In this document: positions 23,832 through 33,324 of the stretch, one piece after another | Layout of the letters: each line of letters starts with the position of its first letter | Position numbering within the stretch: the stretch's first letter is position 1 | Assembly (NCBI RefSeq): GCF_018449655.1 | Contig: NZ_JAAVUX010000019.1 | Location: forward strand, 41,306 to 105,305 | Length of the DNA: 64,000 bases | Reading direction: 5' to 3' | Source of the DNA: Pseudomonas sp. dw_358 | GTDB lineage: Bacteria > Pseudomonadota > Gammaproteobacteria > Pseudomonadales > Pseudomonadaceae | Notes under the pieces: model-generated | Databases searched by the model: none | Told to the model about the DNA's origin: nothing | Seen by the model: the letters and a program-made list of their open reading frames with translations, nothing else | Position numbers and translations under genes: made by a program

Positions 23832-24854
23832 TCAGCGATATTCGTTGAAAAGCGCGTGAGGCGCAGCCGTGGACTCGCGTCGAACGATCGCCGGCGCTAT
23901 CAGACGCTGCTCGGCAGGGCCGACCAGGGTCTTGCGCACCCGCTGCAGCAAGCGCTCGGCTGCCGTTTCACCCAGCAACCGAATCGACTGGCCGACCGTG
24001 GTCAGCGCCGGATAGACGAAGCGGCAAATCTGGATGTCATCGAAACCGATCACTGAGAGCTGCTCCGGCACCCGCACATTGCGCTCGGCCGCCGCCCGCA
24101 ACACGCCCATCCCCATCAAGTCGTTGCAGGCAAAAATCGCCGTCGGCGCGGTGTCCGCGAGCAACCCGGCGGCCACCTCATAGCCACCGGAGCTGCTGAA
24201 GTCACCCTCGATGACCCGCGCCGGATTCTCGGCCAGCCCGGCTTCAGCCAGCGCCCGCTGAAAACCGGCCAGACGCTGCTGGCCGGCGCTGGTGTGCAGC
24301 GGGCCGGTGATACAGGCGATGTCGCGATGGCCCAGCTCCAGCAAGTGCCGGGTCGCCAGGTAGCCGCCGTGTGCGTTGTCGATACAGACCAGATCGGCTT
24401 CCACGCCTGGCAATACGCGATCGAGGATCACCAAGGGCGTGCGGGTGGTGGCCAAGGACTGCGCCAAGGTGTTTTCCCCGCCCACCGAGGACACGATCAG
24501 CCCATCCACACGCTTTTCCAGGAGCACTCGGATGTAGCTGCGCTGCTTGTGCGAGTCGTCATCGGAGTTGCACAGGATCACGCAATACCCCTTGCGCTCG
24601 CAGTAATCCTCGATGCCCCGGGCCAGCTCGGCAAAGTACGGGTTGACGCTGTTGGGCACCAGCAAGCCAATGGTGGCCGTGCTGCGCGCCTTGAGCGAGC
24701 GTGCCACGGCACTGGGCACGTAGTCGAGCTGGGCGATGGCCGCCTCGACCTTGAGCCTGACCGGGTCACTGACCGGCCGTGACTTGTTCACCACGTGGGA
24801 AACCGTGGTGTAGGAAATACCCGCCAGGGCCGCTACGTCCTTGATCGTTGCCAT
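23832..24854 (-). CDS. rbsR: LacI-family ribose operon repressor
   Basis: A 340-aa regulator with an N-terminal LacI helix-turn-helix (MATIKDVAALAGISYTTVSH) and hinge, then a periplasmic-binding-like ribose domain. It probably binds the palindrome GCAAACGTTTGC at 28492-28503 in front of rbsB. It lies inside the operon, 2 bases after rbsC. Confidence 0.93.
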   Translation of the reverse strand: MATIKDVAALAGISYTTVSHVVNKSRPVSDPVRLKVEAAIAQLDYVPSAVARSLKARSTATIGLLVPNSVNPYFAELARGIEDYCERKGYCVILCNSDDDSHKQRSYIRVLLEKRVDGLIVSSVGGENTLAQSLATTRTPLVILDRVLPGVEADLVCIDNAHGGYLATRHLLELGHRDIACITGPLHTSAGQQRLAGFQRALAEAGLAENPARVIEGDFSSSGGYEVAAGLLADTAPTAIFACNDLMGMGVLRAAAERNVRVPEQLSVIGFDDIQICRFVYPALTTVGQSIRLLGETAAERLLQRVRKTLVGPAEQRLIAPAIVRRESTAAPHALFNEYR

Positions 24855-24856
24855 GC

Positions 24857-25855
24857 TTAGCCTCGTCGGGCGGCGCGGTGGCTGCGGTAGGTATCCAGCA
24901 CCACCGCCACCACAATCACCGCGCCGGTGATGATACGTTTGGTCGGTTCACTCGCACCGATCTGGGCCAGCCCGGCTGCCAGCACCGAAATGATCAAGAC
25001 CCCGAAGAAGGTGCTGATCACCGAGCCCCTGCCCCCCATCAGGCTCGTCCCGCCGATCACCACGGCTGCGATCACCTGCAACTCCAGGCCGGAACCGGCA
25101 TTGGGATCGGCCGCCTCCAGGCGCGAGACCTGGAACAGCGCCGCCAGCCCCGCCAGCAGGCCCATCAGGGTAAAGACCAGAATCTTGTAGGGCTTGGGAT
25201 TGATGCCCGCCAGCCGCACGGCTTCTTCGTTGGTGCCAATGCCGATCAAATAGCGGCCGAACACCGTGCGCGTCAACACAAACTGTGCAACGACAATGAC
25301 CAACAGGGCGATCACGAACGAAGGCGAAATCCCCAATGCGAAAGGATCGGATAACCAGGAGAACGCATCACCGATGTAGGCCGTGCGCGAGTTGGTCATC
25401 TGATACGCCACGCCCCGGGCCATTTCCAACACCCCCAGCGAGACAATAAAGGAAGGAATGCGCCAGGCCACCGTGATGGAACCGGTGATGGTCCCGGCCA
25501 GGGCTGCGCACGCCATGCCCAGCAGCGACGCCGGAAGCACACCCCACCCCCAGCCCAGAATCGCCACGCTGACCGCCGACCCGGCCAAGGCCAGCACCGA
25601 ACCCACCGACAGGTCGATGCCGCCGATGATGAGCACGAAGGTCATGCCTACCGCCAGCACCATCAGGTCGGGAATCTGATTGGCCAGGGTGCTGAATGTC
25701 GCGTAGGAGAGAAAGTGATCGCTAAGCAACGAGAACAGCACCACCATTGCCAGCAGGGCACCGGCCAGGCCCAGATAAGTGCCCAGCCCTATCCACAGGC
25801 CATTGCGCCGGGCCGCCAGCGGCGTTTGCGGTATAACCGAGGTTTGCGTCTTCAT
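24857..25855 (-). CDS. rbsC: ribose ABC transporter permease
   Basis: A 332-aa inner-membrane permease with about 8-10 hydrophobic spans and the family motif GGIDLSVGSVLALAG. It forms the channel with RbsA and receives ribose from RbsB. ATGA overlap with rbsA. Confidence 0.95.
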   Translation of the reverse strand: MKTQTSVIPQTPLAARRNGLWIGLGTYLGLAGALLAMVVLFSLLSDHFLSYATFSTLANQIPDLMVLAVGMTFVLIIGGIDLSVGSVLALAGSAVSVAILGWGWGVLPASLLGMACAALAGTITGSITVAWRIPSFIVSLGVLEMARGVAYQMTNSRTAYIGDAFSWLSDPFALGISPSFVIALLVIVVAQFVLTRTVFGRYLIGIGTNEEAVRLAGINPKPYKILVFTLMGLLAGLAALFQVSRLEAADPNAGSGLELQVIAAVVIGGTSLMGGRGSVISTFFGVLIISVLAAGLAQIGASEPTKRIITGAVIVVAVVLDTYRSHRAARRG

Positions 25856-27408
25856 GCTTGATTCCTGGGCGCCGGTGCATCCACCAGCGCGTCGCGTCGC
25901 GTATAGCCGGCGAAGGCCGCCGCCAACAATTCATCCTGAGTCCAGCTGTCACGCTGAAAGGTTTCGACCAGGCGCCCGGCCGACAACACGCCGATTCGGT
26001 CGCAGATCAGCATCAATTCACGCAGGTCACTGGACACCACCACCAAGGCCTTGCCTTGACGGGTCAACTCGCCGAGCAAGGCATAGATGTCGAATTTGGC
26101 GCCGACATCGATACCCCGAGTCGGCTCATCGAAGAGCATCACCTGACAATCGCGCTCCAGCCAGCGACCAATCACCACTTTCTGCTGGTTGCCGCCCGAC
26201 AACTCACCCACCCGCTGCTCGGTACTGGAACTACGAATGCGCATGGCCGCGACCTGACGCCTGGCCAGCGCATGCTCGGCCTTGCCGTCCACCAGACCAC
26301 CTCGGGAAATGGCCGGCATGTTGCCCAGCGCCAGGTTGCCGGCAATCGACTGCGACAACAGTAGGCCTTCGCCCTTGCGATCTTCGGTGATCAGCGCAAT
26401 GCCGTGGCGCACCGCGTCGGCCGGTGACTGGATACGCACAGGCTGCGGCGGCAATCCCACCGCGACCGTGCCGCTGTCGGCGCGGTCGGCACCGTAGATC
26501 AACCGCAACAGCTCAGTGCGCCCGGCCCCGATCAGGCCGGAGATGCCGTAGATTTCCCCGGCGCGCACTTCGAAGGATACATCCTCGACCTTGCCGGCCC
26601 GGCACAGCCGATCAACCTTGAGCAACGGCGCACCCATGCGCCGCTCGCCCAGATCGATCTGCTCGCCCAGCTCCCGGCCGACCATCAGCGTAACCAGTTG
26701 CGCACTGTCGTAGCGCGCCATCGGCTCCACGGCCACCAGTTGTCCGTCCCGCAGTACCGCGATACGCTGGGCGACGCGGGCCAGTTCTTCCAGGCGATGG
26801 GAGATATAGACGATTGCCACGCCCCGAGCCCGCAAGCGGGTGATCTGCTCGAAGAGCATTTCCACTTCTCGCGAGGTCAGCATGGCAGTGGGTTCATCGA
26901 GGATCAGCACGTGGCAGTCGCCGATCAGGTTGCGGGCGATTTCCACCATTTGCTGATGGCCGATGCCCAGCTCGCTCACCAGGGTGTCCGGGTCGATGGC
27001 CTGCAGGCCGACCTGCTCCATGGCCTGGATGGCAGCCTCCCGCAGCTTGCGGCGATCGATCCAGCCACCGCGACTGGGCAGGTTATGCAGAAACAGGTTC
27101 TCCGCCACCGAAAGGGTCGGCAACAGATTGAGTTCCTGCATCACCATGCGCACGCCCAAGGCCTCGGCGGCCTTGCGGCTGACGGGCGCATAGGGTTGCC
27201 CTTGGTAGTGCATCTGCCCGGTGGTGGGCACTTCCAGGCCACCGATGATCTTCGACAGCGTACTCTTGCCAGCGCCGTTTTCACCCGTCAGGGCCAGTAC
27301 TTCCCCGCGCACCAGATGCAGGTCGACACCCGCCAGCACGGGCTGAGCGTAAGTCTTGCCGACCCCGCTGACCGACAGCACGATATTTTCAGCATTGCCT
27401 GACATCAC
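25852..27408 (-). CDS. rbsA: ribose ABC transporter ATPase (two domains)
   Basis: The 518-aa protein has two ATP-binding halves. The first has Walker A GENGAGKST and a Walker B ending LILDEPTA; the second has a degenerate P-loop (GLIGAGRTELLR) but a signature LSGGNQQK and LFDEPTRGIDVG. This one-active, one-degenerate design is normal for RbsA-type proteins. A hairpin separates it from rbsB. Confidence 0.95.
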   Translation of the reverse strand: MMSGNAENIVLSVSGVGKTYAQPVLAGVDLHLVRGEVLALTGENGAGKSTLSKIIGGLEVPTTGQMHYQGQPYAPVSRKAAEALGVRMVMQELNLLPTLSVAENLFLHNLPSRGGWIDRRKLREAAIQAMEQVGLQAIDPDTLVSELGIGHQQMVEIARNLIGDCHVLILDEPTAMLTSREVEMLFEQITRLRARGVAIVYISHRLEELARVAQRIAVLRDGQLVAVEPMARYDSAQLVTLMVGRELGEQIDLGERRMGAPLLKVDRLCRAGKVEDVSFEVRAGEIYGISGLIGAGRTELLRLIYGADRADSGTVAVGLPPQPVRIQSPADAVRHGIALITEDRKGEGLLLSQSIAGNLALGNMPAISRGGLVDGKAEHALARRQVAAMRIRSSSTEQRVGELSGGNQQKVVIGRWLERDCQVMLFDEPTRGIDVGAKFDIYALLGELTRQGKALVVVSSDLRELMLICDRIGVLSAGRLVETFQRDSWTQDELLAAAFAGYTRRDALVDAPAPRNQA

Positions 27409-27419
27409 AGTTCTCCCGA

Positions 27420-27443
27420 GCGCCCGCTGAACCTCGCGGGCGC
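27420..27443 (-). promoter_or_regulatory. intercistronic hairpin rbsB-rbsA
   Basis: GCGCCCGC 27420-27427 pairs perfectly with GCGGGCGC 27436-27443. Lying right after rbsB, it may stabilise the rbsB message or trim read-through, giving more binding protein than ATPase. Inferred from position. Confidence 0.55.
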
Positions 27444-27453
27444 GCGCAACAGG

Positions 27454-28413
27454 TTACGGCTGGGTGACCAGTTCCACCGGAGTCTGGATGACATTGTTGG
27501 CGTCCACATCGACCTTCTCATGCTTGATCAGTTTGAGCGCAGCCTGGATACCGAACACTGCCTGCTTGGCGGCGAACTGATCGGCCGTGGCCAGCACGCG
27601 GCCGTCCTTGAGCATCGGCTTGATTGCGTTGATGTTGTCGTAGCCGACCACCTGGACCTTGCCCGCCTTGCCTGCGGCACGCACCGCCGACACCGCGCCC
27701 AGCGCCATGCTGTCGTTGCCGGCCAGCAGCGCCTTGAGGTTGGGGTATTCGTTGAGCATGGCCGAAGCAACCGCATTGCCCTTGTCGATCTCCCAGTTGC
27801 CGGATTGCACCGAAACGATCTTCATGTGCGCAGCGTCCATCGCATCCTTGAAGCCAGCCGTGCGCATCTGCGCGTTGGTGGTGGTAGACACCCCTTCGAT
27901 GATGCCCACTTCATCACCCGACTGCAGCTTGCCGGCCAGGTAGTCGCCTACCAGGCGCGCGCCCTTGCGGTTATCCGGGCCCACGAAAGGCACGTTGAGG
28001 TTCTTGCTCTTGAGCACGTCGGGGTCGAGCTGATTGTCGATGTTGATCACGGTGATCCCGGCGTCCATGGCTTTCTTGATCACTGGCACCAAGGCCTTGG
28101 AGTCGGCCGGCGCAATCACCAGCGCATTGACCTTGGAGACGATCATCTGCTCGACGATACGGATCTGGTTGGCGGTATCGGACTCGTCCTTGATGCCGTT
28201 GGAGATCAGTTCGAAGTCGGCACTGTGGTCTTTCTGATAGGCCTTGGCGCCATCTTCCATGGTCAGGAAGAATTCGTTGGCGAGGGATTTCATCACCAGC
28301 GCAACCTTGGGCTTGTCGGCGCCATCGGCCATGGCCGAGGTCAGAGGGGCAAGAGCAAAGGAGGCAACGAGCAGGGATGCGGCAAGCAGACGGCCAGTCA
28401 ATGGCAGTTTCAT
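27454..28413 (-). CDS. rbsB: ribose-binding periplasmic protein
   Basis: A 319-aa substrate-binding protein with a Sec signal (cleaved after about residue 29, TSAMA). The mature part is a type I periplasmic-binding fold with NEFFLTMEDGAKAY and NIDNQLDP blocks. First gene of rbsB-A-C-R-K-D plus nucleoside hydrolase. Confidence 0.95.
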   Translation of the reverse strand: MKLPLTGRLLAASLLVASFALAPLTSAMADGADKPKVALVMKSLANEFFLTMEDGAKAYQKDHSADFELISNGIKDESDTANQIRIVEQMIVSKVNALVIAPADSKALVPVIKKAMDAGITVINIDNQLDPDVLKSKNLNVPFVGPDNRKGARLVGDYLAGKLQSGDEVGIIEGVSTTTNAQMRTAGFKDAMDAAHMKIVSVQSGNWEIDKGNAVASAMLNEYPNLKALLAGNDSMALGAVSAVRAAGKAGKVQVVGYDNINAIKPMLKDGRVLATADQFAAKQAVFGIQAALKLIKHEKVDVDANNVIQTPVELVTQP

Positions 28414-28464
28414 GGGGACACTCCGATCTTATGATTGTTGTTGTTTTTCAGGCAGAACATTCAG

Positions 28465-28503
28465 CGCGTTGACTATAGACCAGGCTGATGCGCAAACGTT
28501 TGC
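28465..28503 (-). promoter_or_regulatory. rbsB promoter with LacI-type operator
   Basis: The perfect 12-bp palindrome GCAAACGTTTGC (28492-28503) is a typical LacI-family operator. On the minus strand a TATAGT -10 element lies 16-18 bases downstream, so the palindrome covers the -35 region. RbsR is the obvious binder. Confidence 0.75.
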
Positions 28504-28595
28504 ATGAACAGGACTATGAGAACACTCGCACTTTTTGTCAATTGCCGATGGGCGGGAATCTTTACGGTGCTTGCCAAGACCCGCAGACTTAAATA

Positions 28596-28611
28596 CTGTA
28601 TACTCGTACAG
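28596..28611 (+). promoter_or_regulatory. LexA box
   Basis: CTGTATACTCGTACAG fits the gamma-proteobacterial SOS box CTGT-N8-ACAG. It embeds TATACT (28599-28604), a likely -10, and lies 21 bases before the DUF1654 gene. LexA would repress the DUF1654-endA operon until DNA damage. Confidence 0.85.
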
Positions 28612-28631
28612 CACAAATAAGGACTTTCGTC

Positions 28632-28880
28632 GTGGCAACCTCCTCCGCAGCCGTCAAACCGCCCAGCAGCTATGAACTGATGGGCATACGTATCCAGAAG
28701 ATCATCAACTCGCCCACCGCGCAAAAAGCCCGCTCGGCGCTGATCTACCAACTGCCCGGCGAATCAGCGGATGACTGGGCGCAGTTGCTGGAGGAAATCG
28801 CCGAGAACGACAACGTGACCCTCGCCTGGCGGGACGATGGCGGTATCCAGATCTTCTGGGTTGTGCCTGTGGAAGATTGA
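28632..28880 (+). CDS. DUF1654 protein, SOS-regulated
   Basis: The 82-aa product has the DUF1654 pattern: SSYELMGIRIQKIINSP, then AQLLEEIAENDNVTLAWRDDGG. GTG 28632 is used, with AAGGA upstream. It follows a LexA box and is 2 bases from the endonuclease gene, so both are likely SOS-induced. Molecular function of DUF1654 is unknown. Confidence 0.85.
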   Translation: MATSSAAVKPPSSYELMGIRIQKIINSPTAQKARSALIYQLPGESADDWAQLLEEIAENDNVTLAWRDDGGIQIFWVVPVED

Positions 28881-28882
28881 GC

Positions 28883-29572
28883 ATGCATACAGCCTTTCTC
28901 GTTTTCGGTTTGCTGCTGGTCAGCGTACCGATCTGGGCCCAGGCGCCGAAAACTTTCAACGAGGCCAAACGTATTGCCCGGCAGCTCTATGCGCCCCAGT
29001 CCATCGAGTTCTATTGTGGCTGTCGCTATCAGGGCAATCGCGTGAATCTGGCGGCCTGCAGCTATGTCCCGCGCAAGAATCCAGCGCGCGCGGCGCGCAT
29101 TGAATGGGAGCACATCGTGCCCGCCTGGCAGATCGGCCATCAACGCCAGTGCTGGCAGAGTGGCGGGCGCAAGAACTGCGCGCGCATCGATCGGGCCTAT
29201 CAGCGCGCCGAAGCCAACCTGCACAATCTGGTGCCGAGCATCGGCGAGATCAATGCCGATCGCGGCCACCTGAGCTTCGGCTGGCTACCGCCGCAGCCGC
29301 CACAATACGGGTCATGCCCGATCCAGATCGATTTTGCGGCGAAGAAAGTCATGCCGCGCCCGGCCATCCGAGGGATGATCGCACGCACCTACCTGTACAT
29401 GAGCAAGCGCTATCGCCTGCGGCTGTCACGCCAGGACCGCCAGCTGTATGAGGCCTGGCACCGCGCCTATCCCGCTCAAGACTGGGAACGCCAACGCAAC
29501 CAGCGGGTAGCGTGCGTGATGGGTCACGGCAACGATTACGTCGCCCCGGTCGATCTCAAGGCGTGCAATTGA
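28883..29572 (+). CDS. endA: secreted endonuclease I
   Basis: The 229-aa protein has a signal peptide (first ~19 residues, PIWAQ) and the endonuclease I fold. The core is IEWEHIVPAW with the catalytic His, then ANLHNLVPSIGEINADRG, the metal-binding Asn motif. It would cut DNA in the periplasm or outside. Six or more Cys suggest disulfides. It is cotranscribed with the LexA-boxed DUF1654 gene, an arrangement that would raise extracellular DNase after DNA damage. Confidence 0.92.
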   Translation: MHTAFLVFGLLLVSVPIWAQAPKTFNEAKRIARQLYAPQSIEFYCGCRYQGNRVNLAACSYVPRKNPARAARIEWEHIVPAWQIGHQRQCWQSGGRKNCARIDRAYQRAEANLHNLVPSIGEINADRGHLSFGWLPPQPPQYGSCPIQIDFAAKKVMPRPAIRGMIARTYLYMSKRYRLRLSRQDRQLYEAWHRAYPAQDWERQRNQRVACVMGHGNDYVAPVDLKACN

Positions 29573-30148
29573 TCACGGTGCGGTGTCGAACGGCAGCACC
29601 AGTGAATCGATGCCCTTGGAGGCCATCAAGGCGGTGCGCTTCTGCTCGGCTTCTTCCTTGCTGCTGAAAGGTCCGAGGTAGACCTGGGTGACGCCGTCCT
29701 TCTTGGCGAAGTTGGCCATGAAGCCACCTTCCACCAGACGCGAGGCCATGTCGGTGATGTTGCCCATGTTGTCGCCGCCGGCAATGCGCACTTCCCATTG
29801 GCCGCTGCTCGAATGGGCAGCCGCGCCGCTCGCCTGGGCCAACGCCTGATCTTGAGCACTGGTGCAGGCCGCACGAACGGTGGCGTTGTTGCCGTCCTGA
29901 TCGATCACCGCTTCATAGTCACCGCCGTGGCGCAGGGCGACATAGGCCATGTAGCCGCCGTAGTTGCCGTTGGCGTCCTTGACCTTGACCTGACCGCAGA
30001 CATTGCCTTCAGGGGTCGAGCGCACATTGTTGAAGCGCGCCGTCTTGGGGTTGTCCACTTTCGCCAGTACCGCTTTGCCGGCATTTTCCACCGCACTGCC
30101 GCAGCCGGCCAATGCCAGGAACAGGGCCGTGATCATCAAGTTGCGCAC
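29573..30148 (-). CDS. SPOR-domain lipoprotein
   Basis: A 191-aa lipoprotein with lipobox LAGC. The central part is a small Cys-containing domain (NVCGQVKVKDANGNYGGYMAYVA). The C-terminal ~70 residues form a SPOR repeat (VRIAGGDNMGNITDMASRL, VYLGPFSSKEEAEQ), which binds denuded peptidoglycan at septa. It converges with endA, starting 1 base after its end. Confidence 0.8.
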   Translation of the reverse strand: MRNLMITALFLALAGCGSAVENAGKAVLAKVDNPKTARFNNVRSTPEGNVCGQVKVKDANGNYGGYMAYVALRHGGDYEAVIDQDGNNATVRAACTSAQDQALAQASGAAAHSSSGQWEVRIAGGDNMGNITDMASRLVEGGFMANFAKKDGVTQVYLGPFSSKEEAEQKRTALMASKGIDSLVLPFDTAP

Positions 30149-30281
30149 CGCATTTCCTCCACAGGGTCAGCCGGCGATTTTATCACCTCCGACGCCACCG
30201 CGCAGAGCCTCGCTTGCCTGGCTGTGGCATCATGGGCGACCGAACCTCAGGCCGCGATGGCCTTGCCAGACGAGACACCTC

Positions 30282-30704
30282 ATGATCGCCAAAGAGCTTC
30301 GCCAACAAACCGCCTTTGACCAATTTTTGGCCACCAACCCGGACCTGCAGGCGCAAATCAGCGGCTTGAGCGCCAAGGAACAGGCTCAACAGGTCGAATG
30401 GGAGTTTGAGGCCCATGCCGAAGAGCAGGGCCTGGAGGTATGGGAACTGGTGCTGGAGACCATCGCCACCAGCCCCGAAGAGCTCAAGACCATGCGCCTT
30501 GAAGTGCATCAGGAAGTTGCAGAAGCCCTGGGGATGGACTGGGAGGACTACCGTCAGCTCAATGAGCTCGACGACCACGAGTTCGATCATGGCCCGGGCG
30601 TCGACGAAGCCCCCCTCAACGATCTGGACGATGGCGAGTCCGGGCTTGACCCGCAGATTCTCGACGATGATCAGATCGAAGACGGTTCGCTGGGCCTGGG
30701 CTGA
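30282..30704 (+). CDS. acidic conserved hypothetical (140 aa)
   Basis: ATG 30282 is chosen over upstream starts, which lie inside the oppositely oriented lipoprotein gene. The N-terminal ~95 residues are helical (LSAKEQAQQVEWEFEAHAEEQG); the C-terminal 45 are extremely acidic and probably disordered. I think it matches a Pseudomonas-specific family, but cannot give a function. Confidence 0.7.
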   Translation: MIAKELRQQTAFDQFLATNPDLQAQISGLSAKEQAQQVEWEFEAHAEEQGLEVWELVLETIATSPEELKTMRLEVHQEVAEALGMDWEDYRQLNELDDHEFDHGPGVDEAPLNDLDDGESGLDPQILDDDQIEDGSLGLG

Positions 30705-30717
30705 ACCGACAGCGCTT

Positions 30718-30957
30718 TTACAGCGAGTCCACGGCCACCAGCACAATTCCCAACTCTGCGGCCTGCTGGGCGATCTCGTCAGGCCCGGCATCGGCCGTTG
30801 GCATGATCAGGCTGTTCTCGCCATCGCCGAAATGCAACTGCAGCAGGTGCATCAGCGCCTGCTCGGCCGACAGGTCCGGCACGGGCAGCTCGAACACATG
30901 GTGGCGCGGCGCGGCATTGAATGCATAGTGGACTTCGAAACGGTTCATTACGGCCAT
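30718..30957 (-). CDS. conserved hypothetical (79 aa)
   Basis: ATG 30957 has GAGGAAA 10 bases upstream; 30948 is a second in-frame ATG. The sequence RFEVHYAFNAAPRHHVFELPVPDLS followed by a helix and VLVAVDSL suggests a small alpha/beta protein. Function unknown. Confidence 0.65.
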   Translation of the reverse strand: MAVMNRFEVHYAFNAAPRHHVFELPVPDLSAEQALMHLLQLHFGDGENSLIMPTADAGPDEIAQQAAELGIVLVAVDSL

Positions 30958-31037
30958 CGTGCAGTTTCCTCGACTGAATAAAGGGTCAACCCAAAAAGGT
31001 TGACCCACTAGTCAAGAAAAACGTTCAGTCGTCGCGA

Positions 31038-33110
31038 TCAGAGAGTGACCGTCGATTGCTTGAGTGCCGCCAGCGAATGGGGCAACTGCGCCGCCGGCAC
31101 CGGACGACCGAGCAGATAGCCTTGCAGGCTGTTGCAGCCCAGACGCGTCAGCAACGCTTGCTGTTCCGGGGTCTCCACGCCTTCGGCGACGATCTTCAGG
31201 CCCAGCGTCTGCCCCAGCGCGACAATGGCCGAGACGATGGCCGCATCGTCATTGCCCTGAGCCAGTTCGGCGACGAAGCCGCGGTCGATCTTCAACTCGT
31301 TAGCCGGTAGCCGCTTGAGGTAAAGCAAGCTGGAATAGCCGGTCCCGAAGTCATCAATTGAGATGCCCACTCCCAGCTTGGACAACTGTTCGAGGATGAT
31401 CAGGCTGGCTTCGGCATCGCGCATGGCCGTGGACTCGGTCACTTCCAGGACCAGATGACGGGCTTCAAGCCGATGACGCTGCAAAGCGCCACTGACCACT
31501 TCGACCAGGCCGGTGTGCCCCAACTGCACCGTTGAAATGTTGACCGCAATGGTCCAGTCCAGGTGGCCCTGGTCTTGCCAGGCACGCATCTGCCGGCAGG
31601 CTTCGTCAATGACCCAGTTACCGATCGGCACGATCAACCCCGTGCGCTCGGCCATGGGCAGAAAGCGGTCAGGCGGTACCAGACCATGCTCGGGGCTCTG
31701 CCAGCGCAGCAGCGCCTCGACACCGATCATCGGGCCGTCGGGGGCCACGACCTTGGGTTGGTAGTGCAACAGAAATTCGTGGTTTTCGAGGGCCTTGCGC
31801 ACATCCTGCTGCAGCTTGGCCTGCTGGTGGGCGTTGGTGTTCATCGCCTTTTCAAAGAAGCAGTAGCTGTTGCGACCCGATTCCTTGGCATGATACATCG
31901 CCGCGTCGGCGTTGATCATCAGCTCATGGGCAGTCGCCCCGTCCAGCGGGTACACGGCGATGCCGACACTGGCCGTGACATGCATGACGTTGCGGGAAAT
32001 GTTGTAAGGCTGGCCAATGATCTCCACCAGACGCTGGGCCAGGGCGGAGGCATCTTCCGGCTCGCCTGGATCGATCAGCAGCACGAACTCGTCGCCACCC
32101 AGCCGCGCCACGGTGTCTTCGCCACGCTTGGTTTCCGAGATGCGCCGGGCCACTTCCACCAGGAGCAGGTCGCCCGCATGATGGCCATAGATGTCATTGA
32201 CGGCCTTGAAGCCGTCCAGATCCATGAACAGCACGGCAAAGTGTTTCTTGCCACGATTGGTTTTCTGAATGGCCTGTTCGAGACGATCACCCAGCAACAC
32301 ACGGTTCGGCAGCCGCGTCAGGGTGTCATGCAGGGCCAGCTTGACCAGCTCGCTGTTGGCCTCGTCCAGCGACGACGCCAGGAGATTGGTCCGTGCATCG
32401 AGCATGGAAACGATCAGGGCGATGGCGAACACGGCCAGACTGACCACGATCACCAGCACGGCCAGCCACTGGTTGGCGATGCCATTGCTGGCGGCACCGC
32501 AGTAGCTGCCCAACGGGAACTCGGCCGCCGCCATGCCGGTAAAGTGCATCCCGACAATGGCACAGCCCATCAGCAACGAGGCGCCGATCCGCGCGTAGAC
32601 CACACGGCCCCCTTCGCGGCGCAGGCGAAAGGCAATCCACAACGCCGCCCCTGAGGCCACAATAGCGATCAGCACCGACACGGCGAACAACACCGGATTG
32701 TAGACGATGCCTGGCTCCATCAACATGGCGTGCATGCCGGTGTAGTGCATGGCGGCGATGCCCATGCCCATCAGCACGGCGCCGAGCATCAAGCGCATGA
32801 CCGGCAGCTCTTTCTGGCACACCAGCCACAGCGCAAAGGCCGAAGAGGCAATGGCAATGAGCAGAGACAACGCGGTCAGGTCGAGGTCATAGCTGATGGA
32901 AATGGGCAGGCTGAACGCCAGCATCCCGACAAAGTGCATCGACCAGATGCCAAAACCCATGGCAAAGGAGCCGCCCAACAGCCAGAGCGCCGAAGCCTTG
33001 CCTCGAGCACTGGACACCCGCCCGGCCATATTCAGCGCCGTGTAGGACGCCAGAATGGCCACGATCAAAGAGAAAGCGACCAGTGTGCTGCTATAGCTGG
33101 TAGGAAGCAT
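31038..33110 (-). CDS. MHYT-GGDEF-EAL cyclic-di-GMP protein (MucR-like)
   Basis: The 690-aa membrane protein has about seven spans with three MHYT-type motifs (MHFVGM 58-63, MHYTGM 121-126, MHFTGM 188-193). These are thought to bind copper and sense a gas. Next come a GGDEF diguanylate cyclase domain with intact GGDEF 338-342 and an EAL phosphodiesterase domain with EALLRW 465-470. The architecture equals P. aeruginosa MucR, which feeds alginate synthesis. ATG 33110 with GGAG 7 bases upstream is chosen over the upstream starts. Confidence 0.93.
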   Translation of the reverse strand: MLPTSYSSTLVAFSLIVAILASYTALNMAGRVSSARGKASALWLLGGSFAMGFGIWSMHFVGMLAFSLPISISYDLDLTALSLLIAIASSAFALWLVCQKELPVMRLMLGAVLMGMGIAAMHYTGMHAMLMEPGIVYNPVLFAVSVLIAIVASGAALWIAFRLRREGGRVVYARIGASLLMGCAIVGMHFTGMAAAEFPLGSYCGAASNGIANQWLAVLVIVVSLAVFAIALIVSMLDARTNLLASSLDEANSELVKLALHDTLTRLPNRVLLGDRLEQAIQKTNRGKKHFAVLFMDLDGFKAVNDIYGHHAGDLLLVEVARRISETKRGEDTVARLGGDEFVLLIDPGEPEDASALAQRLVEIIGQPYNISRNVMHVTASVGIAVYPLDGATAHELMINADAAMYHAKESGRNSYCFFEKAMNTNAHQQAKLQQDVRKALENHEFLLHYQPKVVAPDGPMIGVEALLRWQSPEHGLVPPDRFLPMAERTGLIVPIGNWVIDEACRQMRAWQDQGHLDWTIAVNISTVQLGHTGLVEVVSGALQRHRLEARHLVLEVTESTAMRDAEASLIILEQLSKLGVGISIDDFGTGYSSLLYLKRLPANELKIDRGFVAELAQGNDDAAIVSAIVALGQTLGLKIVAEGVETPEQQALLTRLGCNSLQGYLLGRPVPAAQLPHSLAALKQSTVTL

Positions 33111-33265
33111 CAGTACTCCGTTTATCAAGCGCGACAGTATCTTGCGTCAGTCAAAGACTGAGCGGACAACTATATCGTGCGGCAGCCCGTAGCAGTATGT
33201 CGGCAAGGACACATCGGGACTTGAAGAAGTTATTTGTTAATGGAGGCTAGCAAATTTCGAACAAA

Positions 33266-33295
33266 AAAAGGGTGACCCCTTGGGGTCACCCTTTT
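33266..33295 (-). terminator. intrinsic terminator after tRNA-Val
   Basis: A perfect 14-bp stem (33266-33279 with 33282-33295) closed by TT, with A and T runs at its ends. It terminates the minus-strand tRNA transcript before the MucR-like gene. Confidence 0.9.
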
Positions 33296-33324
33296 ATTCA
33301 CCGCCCAGCAGAGCGGATTTTGTT

